Assembly: GCA_030913685.1 (NCBI GenBank)
Contig: CP133187.1
Location: forward strand, 372,001 to 436,000
From: Oscillospiraceae bacterium MB24-C1
GTDB lineage: Bacteria; Bacillota; Clostridia; Oscillospirales; Ruminococcaceae
Reading direction: 5' to 3'
DNA: 64,000 nt
The notes beneath the pieces were generated by a model. It was not told the DNA's origin, did no database searches, and worked only from the letters and a program-made list of their open reading frames with translations. This document shows positions 1 to 9,294 of the stretch, piece by piece. The translations under genes were made by a program, and so were the position numbers. Numbering within the stretch: the first letter of the stretch is position 1; each line of letters opens with the position of its first letter.

Positions 1-1
1 G

Positions 2-835
2 TGTAACTATGAAATCCATTCCAGCCGCAACGACACCTACTCGATGGAGCGCCCGCATTTCCATGAAGACGTCGAGATTACGCTTTGCACCTCGGGAGAA
101 GGTATATTTTTTTTAGAACCCGAAATCTATCCGTTGCATCGCGGCCAACTCTTTTTAATTGTGCCTGCAACATTGCACCGCAGTGTGGCCAACGACTCTT
201 ACCGCAGTAGGGTTCTACGCGTTCCTACCAGCCTACTTGAAGAGATATCTACATCGCAAAGTAATTTTGCTGGCTGTACCCAGCAATACGGCAGGGTACA
301 GGTTAATCTGGACGAGGCGCAAACTCGCGAGCTTGAGGAAATGTATGACAAACTGGAAGCGCCAGGTAGCAAACAATTTGGCGGCGATATGCAACGCTTT
401 ATTTTACTCATGGATTTTTTAGTGAAAAGCTTTTCTTATTTTGTGACCGGTGAAGCTACACCGACCAACATCAACATGGAACTGGCCAATATGAAACCGG
501 TTATCAAATACATACAGGAACATTTAGCAGAATCACTTTCCTTGGATACCATTGCGGCACATTTTTTCATCAGCAAATTTTATCTTTGCCGCAATTTTAG
601 ATTGGCCACCGGTTTTAGCGTAAGAGATTATATTATCCATTGCCGTATACTCAGGGCCAGGGCGTTGCTGCGCAACGGTTACCGCGTTCAGGAAACCGGT
701 GAGCTTGTTGGATTTCATAACAACGAGCATTTTATACGCACTTTCAAAAAGCTTACCGGAGTTTCTCCAAAGCGCTACGCTAAAGAATATCTTTTCAGCG
801 ACAAAGACGCGCAATCACTTGACTCCACGGCCTGA
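2..835 (+). CDS. AraC-family transcriptional regulator (5' end outside window)
   Basis: The open frame runs in from the left edge without a stop, so the first in-window ATG at 44 is probably internal and the true start lies upstream. The visible N-terminal part has the cupin-like sensor pattern of AraC regulators (a His-x-His with following acidic residues at about 48-75). The last ~100 residues (about 495-800) are the double helix-turn-helix DNA-binding domain, ending in the typical stretch around GVSPKRYAKEY. Such proteins bind a small effector through the cupin and activate nearby genes. The target is unknown because the upstream neighbour is outside the window. A strong hairpin terminator follows directly. 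Family assignment is secure; effector and regulon are not. Confidence 0.88.
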   Translation, partial: CNYEIHSSRNDTYSMERPHFHEDVEITLCTSGEGIFFLEPEIYPLHRGQLFLIVPATLHRSVANDSYRSRVLRVPTSLLEEISTSQSNFAGCTQQYGRVQVNLDEAQTRELEEMYDKLEAPGSKQFGGDMQRFILLMDFLVKSFSYFVTGEATPTNINMELANMKPVIKYIQEHLAESLSLDTIAAHFFISKFYLCRNFRLATGFSVRDYIIHCRILRARALLRNGYRVQETGELVGFHNNEHFIRTFKKLTGVSPKRYAKEYLFSDKDAQSLDSTA

Positions 836-850
836 AAAAGGCTAACATCA

Positions 851-880
851 AAAAGGTTTGCAAGAAATTGCAAACCTTTT
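851..880 (+). terminator. Rho-independent terminator after the AraC gene
   Basis: A perfect 13-bp inverted repeat (AAAAGGTTTGCAA and its complement) closes a GAAA tetraloop. The arms themselves end in a T run. It lies 15 nt after the regulator's stop codon and would work in both directions. Confidence 0.85.
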
Positions 881-963
881 ATTGACCTTTTCAAAGAATT
901 CAAGATATTTTGTATTTTATCGTTTAAAATGGTTGTCGTTATTTCTAAAAGTTAGAAAATATA

Positions 964-992
964 TTGTGTCCACGACGTATCTACGGTATGAT
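964..992 (+). promoter_or_regulatory. Possible promoter for fhs
   Basis: A good -10 box (TATGAT, 987-992) sits 17 nt after a poor -35 (TTGTGT, 964-969). The remaining leader to fhs is about 160 nt. It contains a small stem-loop (TGGCAG/CTGCCA at 1106-1120), but I recognise no riboswitch class there. Confidence 0.3.
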
Positions 993-1156
993 ATCTTATA
1001 TAGGATTGTCGCTTTATCTGACCTTTGGTCGACGACGGCAAGATTGTTCTAGTTGTCGTTATTGGTGACCGGACATGGTGAAGCTCAAAGCTTTACGCAT
1101 GATCTTGGCAGTTGCTGCCATACAGACTTTACAACGCAGAACCGGGAGGAACGTAG

Positions 1157-2830
1157 ATGAGCTATTTATCCGATATTGAAATTGCGCAGGCGTGCAGTAT
1201 GAAACGCATTGGGGAGATTGCGGATACTGCAGGGGTTGCGGAGGACTATCTTGAGCTTTACGGTAAGCACAAAGCGAAGGTAGATTATAAGTTACTTGAA
1301 GAGGTTAAAAAACCGGATGGCAAATTGATTTTGGTGACCGCCATAAACCCCACCCCGGCGGGTGAAGGTAAGACCACCACCACCATAGGACTGGCCGACG
1401 GGCTGCGTAAAATCGGTAAAAACGCGGTGGTTGCACTGCGTGAGCCGTCTTTGGGACCGGTGTTCGGTGTCAAGGGCGGCGCTGCGGGTGGCGGTTACGC
1501 ACAGGTGGTGCCGATGGAGGACATCAACCTGCATTTTACCGGCGATTTTCATGCCATAGGTGCTGCAAACAACTTGATTGCAGCCATGCTCGACAACCAT
1601 ATCTATCAGGGCAACACGCTGAATATTGACCCCAGACGCATCACCTGGCGGCGGTGTGTCGATATGAATGACCGCCAGCTGCGCAACGTGATAGACGGTC
1701 TTGGCGGGCGGGTAAATGGCTGCCCAAGAGAGGACGGATATGATATTACCGTTGCCTCTGAGATCATGGCGGTACTGTGTCTGTCAAACGACATCGGTGA
1801 TCTCAAGCAGCGCCTTGCCCGTGTCATTGTGGGTTATACCTATGCAGACGAGCCTGTGACGGTTGGTGATTTAAAGGCGGCGGGTGCGGCCGCAGCGCTT
1901 TTGAAAGATGCGCTCAAACCCAACCTGGTGCAGACGCTGGAGGGCACACCCGCTTTTATTCATGGCGGGCCGTTTGCTAACATTGCGCATGGCTGCAACT
2001 CGGTTATGGCCACTAAAATGGCACTACGCCTGAGCGACTATGCTGTCACCGAGGCGGGATTTGGTGCTGATCTGGGTGCTGAAAAATTCCTCGATATCAA
2101 ATGCCGCATGTCGGGGTTGACGCCTTCGGCGGTGGTCGTTGTGGCGACTGTGCGCGCCTTAAAGCATCATGGCGGCGTACCGAAGGCGACGCTCAACAAC
2201 GAAAATCTGTCTGCCCTGAGCGAGGGGTTGCCTAATCTGCTGCGCCATGTTGCCAATATCACGGCGGTTTATGGCTTGCCCTGTATCGTTGCTATCAACC
2301 GGTTCCCGACCGACAGTGAGGCCGAGCTGGCGCTGGTGGCTGAAAAATGCCACGCCGTCGGCGTGAATGTTGCGCTCTCAGAGGTTTGGGGCAAGGGCGG
2401 GGAAGGCGGCGTAACACTGGCGCGTGAGGTTGTCCGCCTGTGCGAACAGCCGTCACAGTTTACCTTTGCCTATGAGGATGATTTGAGCATCGAGCAGAAA
2501 ATAGAAAGCATTGTCAAAAAAGTTTATCGCGGCGATGGTGTTGTTCTCACCCCCAACGCGAAAAAACAGGCGAAAAAGCTCACTGAGTTGGGCTTTGATG
2601 CGCTTCCGGTCTGTATGGCAAAAACGCAGTACAGCTTTTCGGATAACCCAGCTTTGCTGGGCGCACCGAGTGGCTTTTTGATCACGGTAAAAAATTTAAA
2701 GATTTCTGCCGGCGCGGGCTTTATTGTTGCGCTGACAGGTGATATAATGACCATGCCGGGGTTGCCGCCCGTGCCTGCCGCAGAGAAAATCGACGTTGAT
2801 GATTCGGGCAGAATCTCGGGGTTGTTTTAA
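1157..2830 (+). CDS. fhs: Formate-tetrahydrofolate ligase
   Basis: This cytosolic enzyme joins formate to tetrahydrofolate using ATP, giving 10-formyl-THF, and runs in reverse to make ATP during purine or histidine fermentation. The 557-residue length is normal. The nucleotide-binding loop [10 protein letters not shown] is near residues 66-75, followed by the conserved [11 protein letters not shown] and [11 protein letters not shown] blocks. The ATG at 1157 is preceded by GGGAGG. It lies upstream of the riboswitch-controlled folT, so both serve folate one-carbon metabolism. In this genome it probably also receives the carbon released by FtcD and FchA at the other end of the window (inference). 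Confidence 0.97.
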   Translation: MSYLSDIEIAQACSMKRIGEIADTAGVAEDYLELYGKHKAKVDYKLLEEVKKPDGKLILVTAINPTPAGEGKTTTTIGLADGLRKIGKNAVVALREPSLGPVFGVKGGAAGGGYAQVVPMEDINLHFTGDFHAIGAANNLIAAMLDNHIYQGNTLNIDPRRITWRRCVDMNDRQLRNVIDGLGGRVNGCPREDGYDITVASEIMAVLCLSNDIGDLKQRLARVIVGYTYADEPVTVGDLKAAGAAAALLKDALKPNLVQTLEGTPAFIHGGPFANIAHGCNSVMATKMALRLSDYAVTEAGFGADLGAEKFLDIKCRMSGLTPSAVVVVATVRALKHHGGVPKATLNNENLSALSEGLPNLLRHVANITAVYGLPCIVAINRFPTDSEAELALVAEKCHAVGVNVALSEVWGKGGEGGVTLAREVVRLCEQPSQFTFAYEDDLSIEQKIESIVKKVYRGDGVVLTPNAKKQAKKLTELGFDALPVCMAKTQYSFSDNPALLGAPSGFLITVKNLKISAGAGFIVALTGDIMTMPGLPPVPAAEKIDVDDSGRISGLF

Positions 2831-2893
2831 CCTCATATCCTATTAAGGCATAAACAAGGCGGCGCGGTGCCCGTGCGGCTTTGTCGAAAATAT

Positions 2894-2985
2894 GCAGAGT
2901 AGAAACAGCGCGTCAAGTGTCGGTGGATGGGAAGTTGCCGCCGAACGAAGGGTAAAAACCCGCGGTGCTGTTTCGCGTCCGCTGC
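2894..2985 (+). promoter_or_regulatory. Tetrahydrofolate riboswitch (THF-I class)
   Basis: Sequence and fold match the THF-I aptamer. The closing stem P1 is GCAG at 2894-2897 with CTGC at 2982-2985. The AGAGTAG strand follows. P2 is AAACAGC at 2903-2909 with GCTGTTT at 2967-2973. The core segments GATGGGAAG and ACGAAG are present at 2925-2933 and 2944-2950, P3 is CGGTGG/CCGCCG, and a short GGGT/ACCC hairpin lies at 2950-2961. It stands about 90 nt before the folT start, the classic target of this riboswitch. Folate sufficiency should reduce folT expression. Confidence 0.93.
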
Positions 2986-3072
2986 CATCTGAAGAAGTTC
3001 TCTTCATGTGGCCCCACCATGCGCCTGTCTGAAAGCGCTTTTCAAACGGGCTGTTACGAGGAGGCAAACATC

Positions 3073-3582
3073 ATGAGATCCAAATCCGCTTTTAAGATTG
3101 CAAACATCGCGTTGCTGATTGCTCTGGAAATTGTACTTTCCCGGTTTCTGTCTATCAGCACACCAATTGTTAAAATCAGCTTTTCGTTTGTACCACTTTC
3201 AATGTTGGCCATGCTCTATGGGCCGTTTTACGCGGCCGCAGGTGCGGCGATTGCCGATATTATTGGCGTCGCGCTTTTCCCGCTGGGGGCCTATTTCCCA
3301 GGGTATACCCTGACAGCGGCGCTGACAGGGCTGACCTATGGACTATTGCTTTATCAAAAGCCAAAGTCGTGGGGGCGTATTGTTTTAGCGGTGCTGATTG
3401 TCGGCCTGGTGCTCAATCTCGGGCTTAACACCGTCTGGATTCAGATGACCACCGGCAAGGCTTATATGGCGCTTTTAGTGCCGCGAATTGTCAAGTCCCT
3501 GACCATGGTGCCAATTATGGTGCTGATAATCCGATTTGCATGGGAAAAGCTCTGCCCACTGGCGACAAAATTTGCCGAATAA
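3073..3582 (+). CDS. folT: Folate ECF transporter substrate-binding subunit FolT
   Basis: This is a small integral membrane protein of the energy-coupling-factor transporter family: 169 residues with about six hydrophobic helices. It binds folate and works with a shared EcfT/EcfA module encoded elsewhere. The frame is open further upstream, but ATG 3073 has the strong ribosome-binding site GAGGAGG at 3058-3064, and the upstream part is riboswitch leader. The THF riboswitch directly upstream is the main evidence for folate as substrate. A strong terminator follows, so folT is the last gene of its transcript. Confidence 0.9.
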   Translation: MRSKSAFKIANIALLIALEIVLSRFLSISTPIVKISFSFVPLSMLAMLYGPFYAAAGAAIADIIGVALFPLGAYFPGYTLTAALTGLTYGLLLYQKPKSWGRIVLAVLIVGLVLNLGLNTVWIQMTTGKAYMALLVPRIVKSLTMVPIMVLIIRFAWEKLCPLATKFAE

Positions 3583-3592
3583 CTTTAATGTG

Positions 3593-3620
3593 AAGGGAAC
3601 CGGAGAAGCCGGTTCCCTTT
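3593..3620 (+). terminator. Rho-independent terminator after folT
   Basis: An 11-bp GC-rich stem (AAGGGAACCGG and its complement) with an AGAAG loop ends in a short T run, 11 nt after the folT stop codon. Confidence 0.8.
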
Positions 3621-3659
3621 AGCTTGTCGAAATTACTTTCGCTTTGTTTAATTTTATAT

Positions 3660-4013
3660 CAAGCTTACAAAACCTGTTTTTTCGTCTACAATACGAACAA
3701 ACAGGCATAATTTTGTGCCTCGTCACAAAAGGTTAGGCTTCGTTGGGTTGCTTACACGGGTGGGTTGCATGATTAGGTGCTGTTTCCGCCGTGCTTTCAC
3801 CTCTAATCTGTTGTTGTTTTTAGAGGTGTGGGGCAATTAGTGCCGGACACGAATAATTTACGTCTTAAATCTTTACACCGCATGCGGTTTAAGGTAAAAT
3901 AGATGCGAAACATCTATTCCGCTGTGGCGATGCCTAATGGCTCCCCCAAGGCGGAGGCAATTGTCCTTTGATGGACAATTATACCACCCCGCGCATTGCG
4001 TTTGTGGTACAAT
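3660..4013 (+). other. Stem-loop-rich intergenic region before pyrH (possible structured RNA)
   Basis: No coding frame is convincing in the 457 nt between folT and pyrH, but inverted repeats are packed in series: 13 bp with one mismatch at 3673-3705, 7 bp at 3711-3730, 9 bp at 3798-3828, a 12-nt palindrome at 3877-3888, 7 bp at 3899-3917, 8 bp at 3959-3980 and 6 bp at 3982-4009. An extended -10 box (TG-N-TACAAT, 4005-4013) at the end could start pyrH transcription. I do not recognise a known RNA family. Several small hairpin repeats are an alternative to a single structured RNA. Confidence 0.45.
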
Positions 4014-4039
4014 AGAATAAAAATGATTGGAATGATTGG

Positions 4040-4753
4040 ATGGGTCTAAAATACAAAAGAGTGCTGCTCAAATTAAGCGGTGAAGCGCTGGCGGGCGGCG
4101 CGCATTTTGGTCTGGACTATAAAACGGTGCTTTCTATTTGTAAAAGTATAAAAGAATGTGTAGATGTTGGCGCACAGGTTGCCATTGTCGTCGGTGGCGG
4201 TAACTTCTGGCGCGGTCGCGATAACGGCGGCATGGAGCGCACAAGAGCCGATCATATCGGCATGCTGGCTACAGTGATGAACTCACTTTCTTTGGCTGAT
4301 GCGCTTGAATCGCTCGGGGTAGAAACCCGCGTACAGACTGCGATTGCCATGCAGTCCATCGCCGAGCCTTATATCCGCAATAAGGCGGTTCGTCATATGG
4401 AAAAGGGCAGGGTCGTCATCTTTGGCTGTGGCACCGGCAACCCCTTCTTTTCTACCGATACGGCTGCGGCATTGCGCTCGGCCGAGATCAATGCCGATGT
4501 TATTCTTATGGCCAAGATGGTCGACGGCGTTTATAATGACGACCCAAAGAAAAACCCCAACGCCAAGCGGTATGATCAGATATCTTTTTCTGAAATTCTT
4601 AACAAGGAACTGGCGGTAATTGATTCCACCGCCGCTTCACTTTGTCGCGATAACCGTATGCCTGTCTTGATTTTTTCCCTGCAGGATCCGCACAATATTG
4701 TCAGAGCGATACAGGGAGATGAAATAGGGACTATTTTGAGGGAGGAAGCTTAG
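4040..4753 (+). CDS. pyrH: UMP kinase (uridylate kinase)
   Basis: This cytosolic hexameric amino-acid-kinase-fold enzyme phosphorylates UMP to UDP with ATP in pyrimidine nucleotide synthesis. The 237-residue length is typical. The N-terminal [14 protein letters not shown] strand and loop, the glycine-rich [10 protein letters not shown] (about residues 50-60) and the C-terminal half with [11 protein letters not shown] and [11 protein letters not shown] are all present. The stop codon abuts the frr start, as in the widespread pyrH-frr pair. The usual upstream rpsB-tsf genes are absent; the structured region at 3660-4013 takes their place. Confidence 0.97.
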   Translation: MGLKYKRVLLKLSGEALAGGAHFGLDYKTVLSICKSIKECVDVGAQVAIVVGGGNFWRGRDNGGMERTRADHIGMLATVMNSLSLADALESLGVETRVQTAIAMQSIAEPYIRNKAVRHMEKGRVVIFGCGTGNPFFSTDTAAALRSAEINADVILMAKMVDGVYNDDPKKNPNAKRYDQISFSEILNKELAVIDSTAASLCRDNRMPVLIFSLQDPHNIVRAIQGDEIGTILREEA

Positions 4754-5302
4754 ATGAACGACTTTGTAAAAGGCTTTGAAACTAAAATGACCAAAACCAT
4801 TTCGGTGCTGCGCCAGGACTATGCCGCGATTCGTGCTGGACGCGCCAACCCCACCTTGCTTGATAAGGTGACGGTGATGTATTACGACGTACCTACCCCA
4901 ATCAATCAGGTTGGTTCCGTTTCAGTAACCGAGGCGCGAACCCTCACGATTACCCCATGGGACCGCACAGTTTTAAAGGCGATTGAAAAGGCCATTATGG
5001 CTTCTGATATCGGCATTAACCCACAGAACGACGGTTCTGTGATTCGGCTCATGTTTCCGCCCCTGACCGAGGAGCGCAGAAAAGAGCTTTGCAAGCAGAT
5101 TTCCAAGATGGGTGAGGAGTCTAAAGTGGCGATCCGGTCTATCCGCCGTGACGCTAACGACAAACTCAAGGCACAGAAAAAAGAGCTTCCTGAAGATACC
5201 ATCAAGGATATTGAAAAGCAGGTTCAGGATATCACCGATAAATACTGCAAGGAAATTGACCAGATTTCTGCTGCCAAGGAAAAGGAGATCATGGAGGTTT
5301 AA
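4754..5302 (+). CDS. frr: Ribosome recycling factor
   Basis: The factor splits post-termination ribosomes together with EF-G. At 182 residues it is full length. The opening helix, the conserved RAGRANPTLLDKV loop and the C-terminal RRDANDKLK helix of the three-helix bundle are clear. The ATG directly follows the pyrH stop, with the pyrH end (GAGGGAGG) serving as ribosome-binding site, so the two are translationally coupled. Confidence 0.97.
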   Translation: MNDFVKGFETKMTKTISVLRQDYAAIRAGRANPTLLDKVTVMYYDVPTPINQVGSVSVTEARTLTITPWDRTVLKAIEKAIMASDIGINPQNDGSVIRLMFPPLTEERRKELCKQISKMGEESKVAIRSIRRDANDKLKAQKKELPEDTIKDIEKQVQDITDKYCKEIDQISAAKEKEIMEV

Positions 5303-5327
5303 GAACCTTTATTTATAGCTTGAAATG

Positions 5328-5436
5328 ACCGTCTTGGCGGCGCTTTTTGCGCCATACTGTGTTGAAAATGCGTGGAATACATCTGGTATTCTTATCCTTT
5401 TCACCTAGTCTGGCGCAAAAAGTGCTTACCAATCCG
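5328..5436. repeat. Long imperfect inverted repeat between frr and uppS
   Basis: Two arms of about 52 nt face each other around 5381-5385. The best-matched blocks are CTTTTTGCGCCA on the left against TGGCGCAAAAAG on the right, and GAATAC against GTATTC at the tip. The transcript would form one long rod, with mispairs in the middle. It could be a processing site or terminator for pyrH-frr, or a small palindromic insertion. No T run follows it. Confidence 0.6.
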
Positions 5437-5495
5437 GCATCTCTCACTTATGAATACAGGTTCTAATTTTGCTCTTTGATCGTCTGGAGGACCAT

Positions 5496-6215
5496 ATGGA
5501 TTATTCTCAAACCACGGCTGCGGGCGTTCCTACTCACATTGCCATTGTTCTAGATGGCAATGGCCGTTGGGCAAAAAAGCGCGGTCTTGCGCGCAGTATT
5601 GGGCATCGTCAGGGTACTAGGGCGCTGAGGCCAGTCATTCGGCACTGTCAAAATATTGGTGTGCGTTACCTGACACTTTATGTGTTTTCAACCGAAAACT
5701 GGAATCGCCCCCAAAACGAAGTGGATGGTATTATGAATCTGCTTCAGGAACATTTTGACGAGGCGACCAAATCTGCCGGCGAAAATATTCGGATACGCGT
5801 ATTGGGCGATGTGTCGCGTTTTGATGCGGATTTGCAGCAACAGATTGCCAAGTCCGTACAGGATACTGCTCAAAATACCGGTTTGACGGTGAATTTTGCG
5901 CTCAACTACGGCGGCAGGCAGGAGCTTGTTTATGCGATGCGCAAATTGGCAGAAGCGGTCGAATCCGGCGATTTGAAGCCGGAGGACATAGATGAAGCAG
6001 CTATTGATAGGCAGCTTTATACGGCAGACATGCCCGATCCCGATTTAATTATTCGCCCCAGCGGGGAGCAGCGGCTCTCTAACTTTTTGCTGTGGCAGTG
6101 CGCGTATTCGGAGTTTGTGTTTATGGACGTGCTTTGGCCGGACTTTAAGACGAACGATCTCGATGCCGCAATTGCCGAATATGCCGGGCGCAACCGCCGG
6201 TTTGGAGGCGTGTGA
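5496..6215 (+). CDS. uppS: Isoprenyl transferase (undecaprenyl diphosphate synthase)
   Basis: This cis-prenyltransferase builds the C55 undecaprenyl diphosphate carrier for peptidoglycan and exopolysaccharide assembly. ATG 5496 is chosen because TGGAGG lies 6 nt before it; an in-frame TTG at 5469 has no such site. The product has 239 residues. The catalytic aspartate is D20 in LDGNGRW, and the C-terminal signature RPSGEQRLSNF is present. It starts a tightly packed run through cdsA, dxr, rseP, ispG and polC. The stop overlaps the cdsA start by one base. Confidence 0.96.
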   Translation: MDYSQTTAAGVPTHIAIVLDGNGRWAKKRGLARSIGHRQGTRALRPVIRHCQNIGVRYLTLYVFSTENWNRPQNEVDGIMNLLQEHFDEATKSAGENIRIRVLGDVSRFDADLQQQIAKSVQDTAQNTGLTVNFALNYGGRQELVYAMRKLAEAVESGDLKPEDIDEAAIDRQLYTADMPDPDLIIRPSGEQRLSNFLLWQCAYSEFVFMDVLWPDFKTNDLDAAIAEYAGRNRRFGGV

Positions 6216-7051
6216 TGAAACAGCGTGTCATTTCTTCGATCGCAGGGCTTATGATTTTGGCTGTGGTATTTGCTTTGTTTGATACCATCGTGCTCAATAT
6301 TGCTGTTGCCATTATAATCGTCATGGCGCTGTATGAGTTGATTGAGGCGGCGGGGCAGAAAAGAAACCCAACCTCTTTGGTAGCGCTGGTACTTGGTTTT
6401 GCCATCCCTTTTTTCAGCACCAGTCTGCTTAACAATATTTTGGCCTCCGTCTGTTTTTTGTTTTCGCTTGCGCTGTTTTGTATGCTGCTCAGATATCACG
6501 ACGCTGTTCGGGTTGAGCAGCTTGGCTTTGTGTTCTTTTTTACCATGTTGATCGGCTTTGCCGTCACCTGCTTTGTTTATATGCGAGATATTTTTGGCGT
6601 GGTCATTGGCTTTTATGGCATGCTGGTATCGTTATGTGGTGCGTGGATGAGTGACACGGGTGCTTATTTTTTTGGAATAGCGTTTGGCCGGCATAAGCTT
6701 GCGCCCGATATCAGCCCCAAAAAGACCATTGAAGGGTTCTTTGGCGGCATTGTAGTTGCGCTGGTTTCTCAGCTTATTATTGCGTTTGCTTATGTGCAGA
6801 TATGTCGCTATTATGGTACGCCGGTAGAAATCAACTATCTGCGGCTTGTATTGGTTTCTCCGCTTATTTCGCTCATCAGTGTTATTGGCGACCTTTCTGC
6901 CTCGGTGATGAAGCGACAGTTTGGCATCAAAGATTTTGGCAATATTATGCCTGGGCATGGCGGTGTGCTAGATCGCTTTGACAGCGTGCTTCTGGTAGCA
7001 CCATTTGTCTACAATTTGTTTTTATATGCTCCTTTGATTGTCGTGAAATGA
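6215..7051 (+). CDS. cdsA: Phosphatidate cytidylyltransferase
   Basis: This membrane enzyme makes CDP-diacylglycerol from phosphatidate and CTP, the precursor of acidic phospholipids. It has about 278 residues and some eight hydrophobic segments. The family signature is at the C-terminal end: MKRQFGIKDFG followed by MPGHGGVLDRFD. A GTG lies one codon earlier, but ATG 6215 is better spaced from TTGGAGG at 6201-6207 and gives the classic TGATG overlap with uppS. Confidence 0.95.
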   Translation: MKQRVISSIAGLMILAVVFALFDTIVLNIAVAIIIVMALYELIEAAGQKRNPTSLVALVLGFAIPFFSTSLLNNILASVCFLFSLALFCMLLRYHDAVRVEQLGFVFFFTMLIGFAVTCFVYMRDIFGVVIGFYGMLVSLCGAWMSDTGAYFFGIAFGRHKLAPDISPKKTIEGFFGGIVVALVSQLIIAFAYVQICRYYGTPVEINYLRLVLVSPLISLISVIGDLSASVMKRQFGIKDFGNIMPGHGGVLDRFDSVLLVAPFVYNLFLYAPLIVVK

Positions 7052-7061
7052 GGCGTAGGAT

Positions 7062-8201
7062 TTGACTAAACAATTAACTATTCTTGGCGCGACCGGTTCC
7101 ATCGGTACGCAGGCTTTAGATGTGGCAAAAAATTTGAATATGTCGGTGTATGGGCTTTGCGCTCATCAGAACACGGCGCTTTTAGAACAGCAGGCGAGGG
7201 CATTTCACCCTCGCTGTGTTGCAATTGGAGATGTCGCGTTGTATAAGACCTTGAAGATCGCTTTGGCGGATACCGATATTATCGTGACAGCCGGGTCGGA
7301 TGCGGTGACCGAGTTGGCCGCACAGCCTGTGGATTTAGTGCTCAACGCCGTGGTGGGTATTGCTGGGCTAGGCGCGACAATGGCTTGTTTGCAGGCAAAA
7401 AACACGCTGGCACTAGCTAACAAAGAATCGCTCGTCACCGCAGGCGAGCTGGTGATGTCAACGGCTAAACGCCATAATGTACCGATTATTCCGGTTGACA
7501 GTGAGCATTCTGCAATTTTTCAGTGCTTAAACGGCGAAAATTGTGATAGAATAAATAAGATCATATTAACGGCCTCAGGTGGTCCGTTCTTCGGTAAAAC
7601 GAAATCTGAGTTAAAAAAAATCACCCCAGCACAGGCGCTCAAACATCCAAATTGGCAGATGGGTCAGAAAATCTCGATCGATTCAGCGACCCTGATGAAC
7701 AAGGGATTGGAGCTCATTGAGGCCATTCATCTATTCGATGTTTCGGCGCGGCAGGTTGAAATCCATGTGCATCGACAGAGTATTTTGCATTCGGCGGTGG
7801 AATTTTGTGACGGTAGCGTAATTGCGCAGCTTGGTTCCGCTGATATGCGCACGCCGATACAGTATGCGATTACCTATCCCGACCGTCTGCCAGGGGTCAG
7901 CAAAACGCTGTCATTGTTCGAAGTCGGTGCGCTCACCTTTGAGCATGCCGATCCAGAGACGTTTTTGTGCCTTGCGGCCGCTCAAAAAGCGGCGGAATTA
8001 AAGGGGCTGTATCCCTGCGCTGTCAATGGAGCTAACGAGGAGGCAGTTGCGTTGTTTTTAAAAGGGAAGATATCGTTCCTAAAAATCGGCGAGCTGGTTG
8101 AAAAGGCGCTGTCGCTGCCGTGCGACAGGCAGGACTACAACTTAAAAACGGTCTACGAAATAGATTCCGCCGCACGTGAGTTGGTGCGGCAAAGCGTGTA
8201 G
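7062..8201 (+). CDS. dxr: 1-deoxy-D-xylulose 5-phosphate reductoisomerase
   Basis: The second MEP-pathway enzyme: it rearranges and reduces DXP to methylerythritol 4-phosphate with NADPH. It has 379 residues with a TTG start. The Rossmann loop GATGSIG is at residues 9-15. The metal and substrate residues lie in PVDSEHSAIFQCL and LMNKGLELIEA, and the flexible-loop region carries the usual histidine. It lies between cdsA and rseP, a common Gram-positive order, and belongs with ispG in the same run. Confidence 0.97.
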   Translation: MTKQLTILGATGSIGTQALDVAKNLNMSVYGLCAHQNTALLEQQARAFHPRCVAIGDVALYKTLKIALADTDIIVTAGSDAVTELAAQPVDLVLNAVVGIAGLGATMACLQAKNTLALANKESLVTAGELVMSTAKRHNVPIIPVDSEHSAIFQCLNGENCDRINKIILTASGGPFFGKTKSELKKITPAQALKHPNWQMGQKISIDSATLMNKGLELIEAIHLFDVSARQVEIHVHRQSILHSAVEFCDGSVIAQLGSADMRTPIQYAITYPDRLPGVSKTLSLFEVGALTFEHADPETFLCLAAAQKAAELKGLYPCAVNGANEEAVALFLKGKISFLKIGELVEKALSLPCDRQDYNLKTVYEIDSAARELVRQSV

Positions 8202-8253
8202 GGTGCTTATAATGAGCCCCGAGCTTGATTTTAAGAAGGGCGTGTGAGACATT

Positions 8254-9285
8254 TTGAGCAGTGGCCTTACAACGGCAGTTGCAGCAATTTTAATTTTCGG
8301 CGCAATTATCTTGTTCCATGAACTGGGACATTTTACCGTTGCAAAATGGGCGGGTGTGTCGGTGCATGAATTTTCAATCGGCATGGGTCCCGCGATTTTT
8401 AAACGCGAAAAAAGCGGAACGCTTTATTCGCTACGCATTCTGCCGGTAGGCGGCTATGTTATGCTGGAGGGTGAGGATGAGCCGGTGGATGCGCCGGGCT
8501 CCTTTTCCGGTAAGCCGCTGCTGCACCGGATAGCGATTTTGCTGGCAGGTTCGTTTAATAATCTAATTATGGGTTATCTAATCCTAGTGGTGCTCACCAT
8601 CATGACCGGCTATGTTGGCACCACGCGCGTTGCGCTGTTCAACGAGGGCGCTGTGAGCTCACAGCAATTGCAATTAGGAGATAAAATTACCAAGATCAAT
8701 GGACATTGGGTGCATACCTCAAACGACATCACCTATGAATTTTTGAGAGATCGCGACGGTCTGATTGAGATGACGGTGCAGCGAAACGGCGAGTCTCTGA
8801 CACTACCGCCAGTCCAGTTTAAAATGGAGCAGCTTGGCGAAGGGGTGCAGGCCATCGACCTCGACTTTAAAGTCGCTGCAGTTCCGGCACAGTCGCTGGA
8901 ATATGTGACCTATCCGTTTAACTGGGGTCTTTCGATCATCAAACAGGTTTGGGGTTCGCTCATCGATGTGGTCACTGGGCGCTATGCCGTCAACCAGCTC
9001 TCCGGACCGGTGGGGGTGGTGAGCGCCATTGGGCAAGCCAGTAAGATGGGGTTTGAAAACCTGCTACTCATCGCTGCCTTTATTGCGATTAACATTGGCA
9101 TCTTTAATTTGGTTCCGTTCCCCATCTTAGATGGCGGCAAGATTATGATTGCGGTTCTCGAAGCCATCATCGGTCGTAGGATTAACCAGCGGGTGCTGGA
9201 ATGGATTATGATGATCAGCGTAGGGTTACTGCTGACATTGATGCTGTATGTCACATGGAATGATATTTTTCGCCTATTTCAATAA
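8254..9285 (+). CDS. rseP: RIP metalloprotease, site-2 protease family
   Basis: This intramembrane zinc protease cleaves anti-sigma factors and signal-peptide remnants within the membrane. It has 343 residues and a TTG start. The zinc site HELGH is at residues 22-26 in the first helix, a PDZ domain lies about residues 110-190, and the third zinc ligand is in NLVPFPILDGGK near the C-terminal helices. The placement after dxr is conserved in Firmicutes. Its substrates here are unknown. Confidence 0.95.
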   Translation: MSSGLTTAVAAILIFGAIILFHELGHFTVAKWAGVSVHEFSIGMGPAIFKREKSGTLYSLRILPVGGYVMLEGEDEPVDAPGSFSGKPLLHRIAILLAGSFNNLIMGYLILVVLTIMTGYVGTTRVALFNEGAVSSQQLQLGDKITKINGHWVHTSNDITYEFLRDRDGLIEMTVQRNGESLTLPPVQFKMEQLGEGVQAIDLDFKVAAVPAQSLEYVTYPFNWGLSIIKQVWGSLIDVVTGRYAVNQLSGPVGVVSAIGQASKMGFENLLLIAAFIAINIGIFNLVPFPILDGGKIMIAVLEAIIGRRINQRVLEWIMMISVGLLLTLMLYVTWNDIFRLFQ

Positions 9286-9294
9286 AGGCGGCTT

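Noticed and set aside
858-1052. 64-codon frame between the AraC gene and fhs
   Set aside because: It starts inside the terminator hairpin, is AT-rich and has no ribosome-binding site.
1053-1156. Riboswitch in the fhs leader
   Set aside because: Only a 6-bp hairpin is seen; no THF, SAM or guanine aptamer core is present.
2843-3067. Minus-strand frame upstream of folT
   Set aside because: Lies across the THF riboswitch; the structure explains the sequence.
5469-5495. Upstream TTG start for uppS
   Set aside because: The ribosome-binding site TGGAGG points to ATG 5496.
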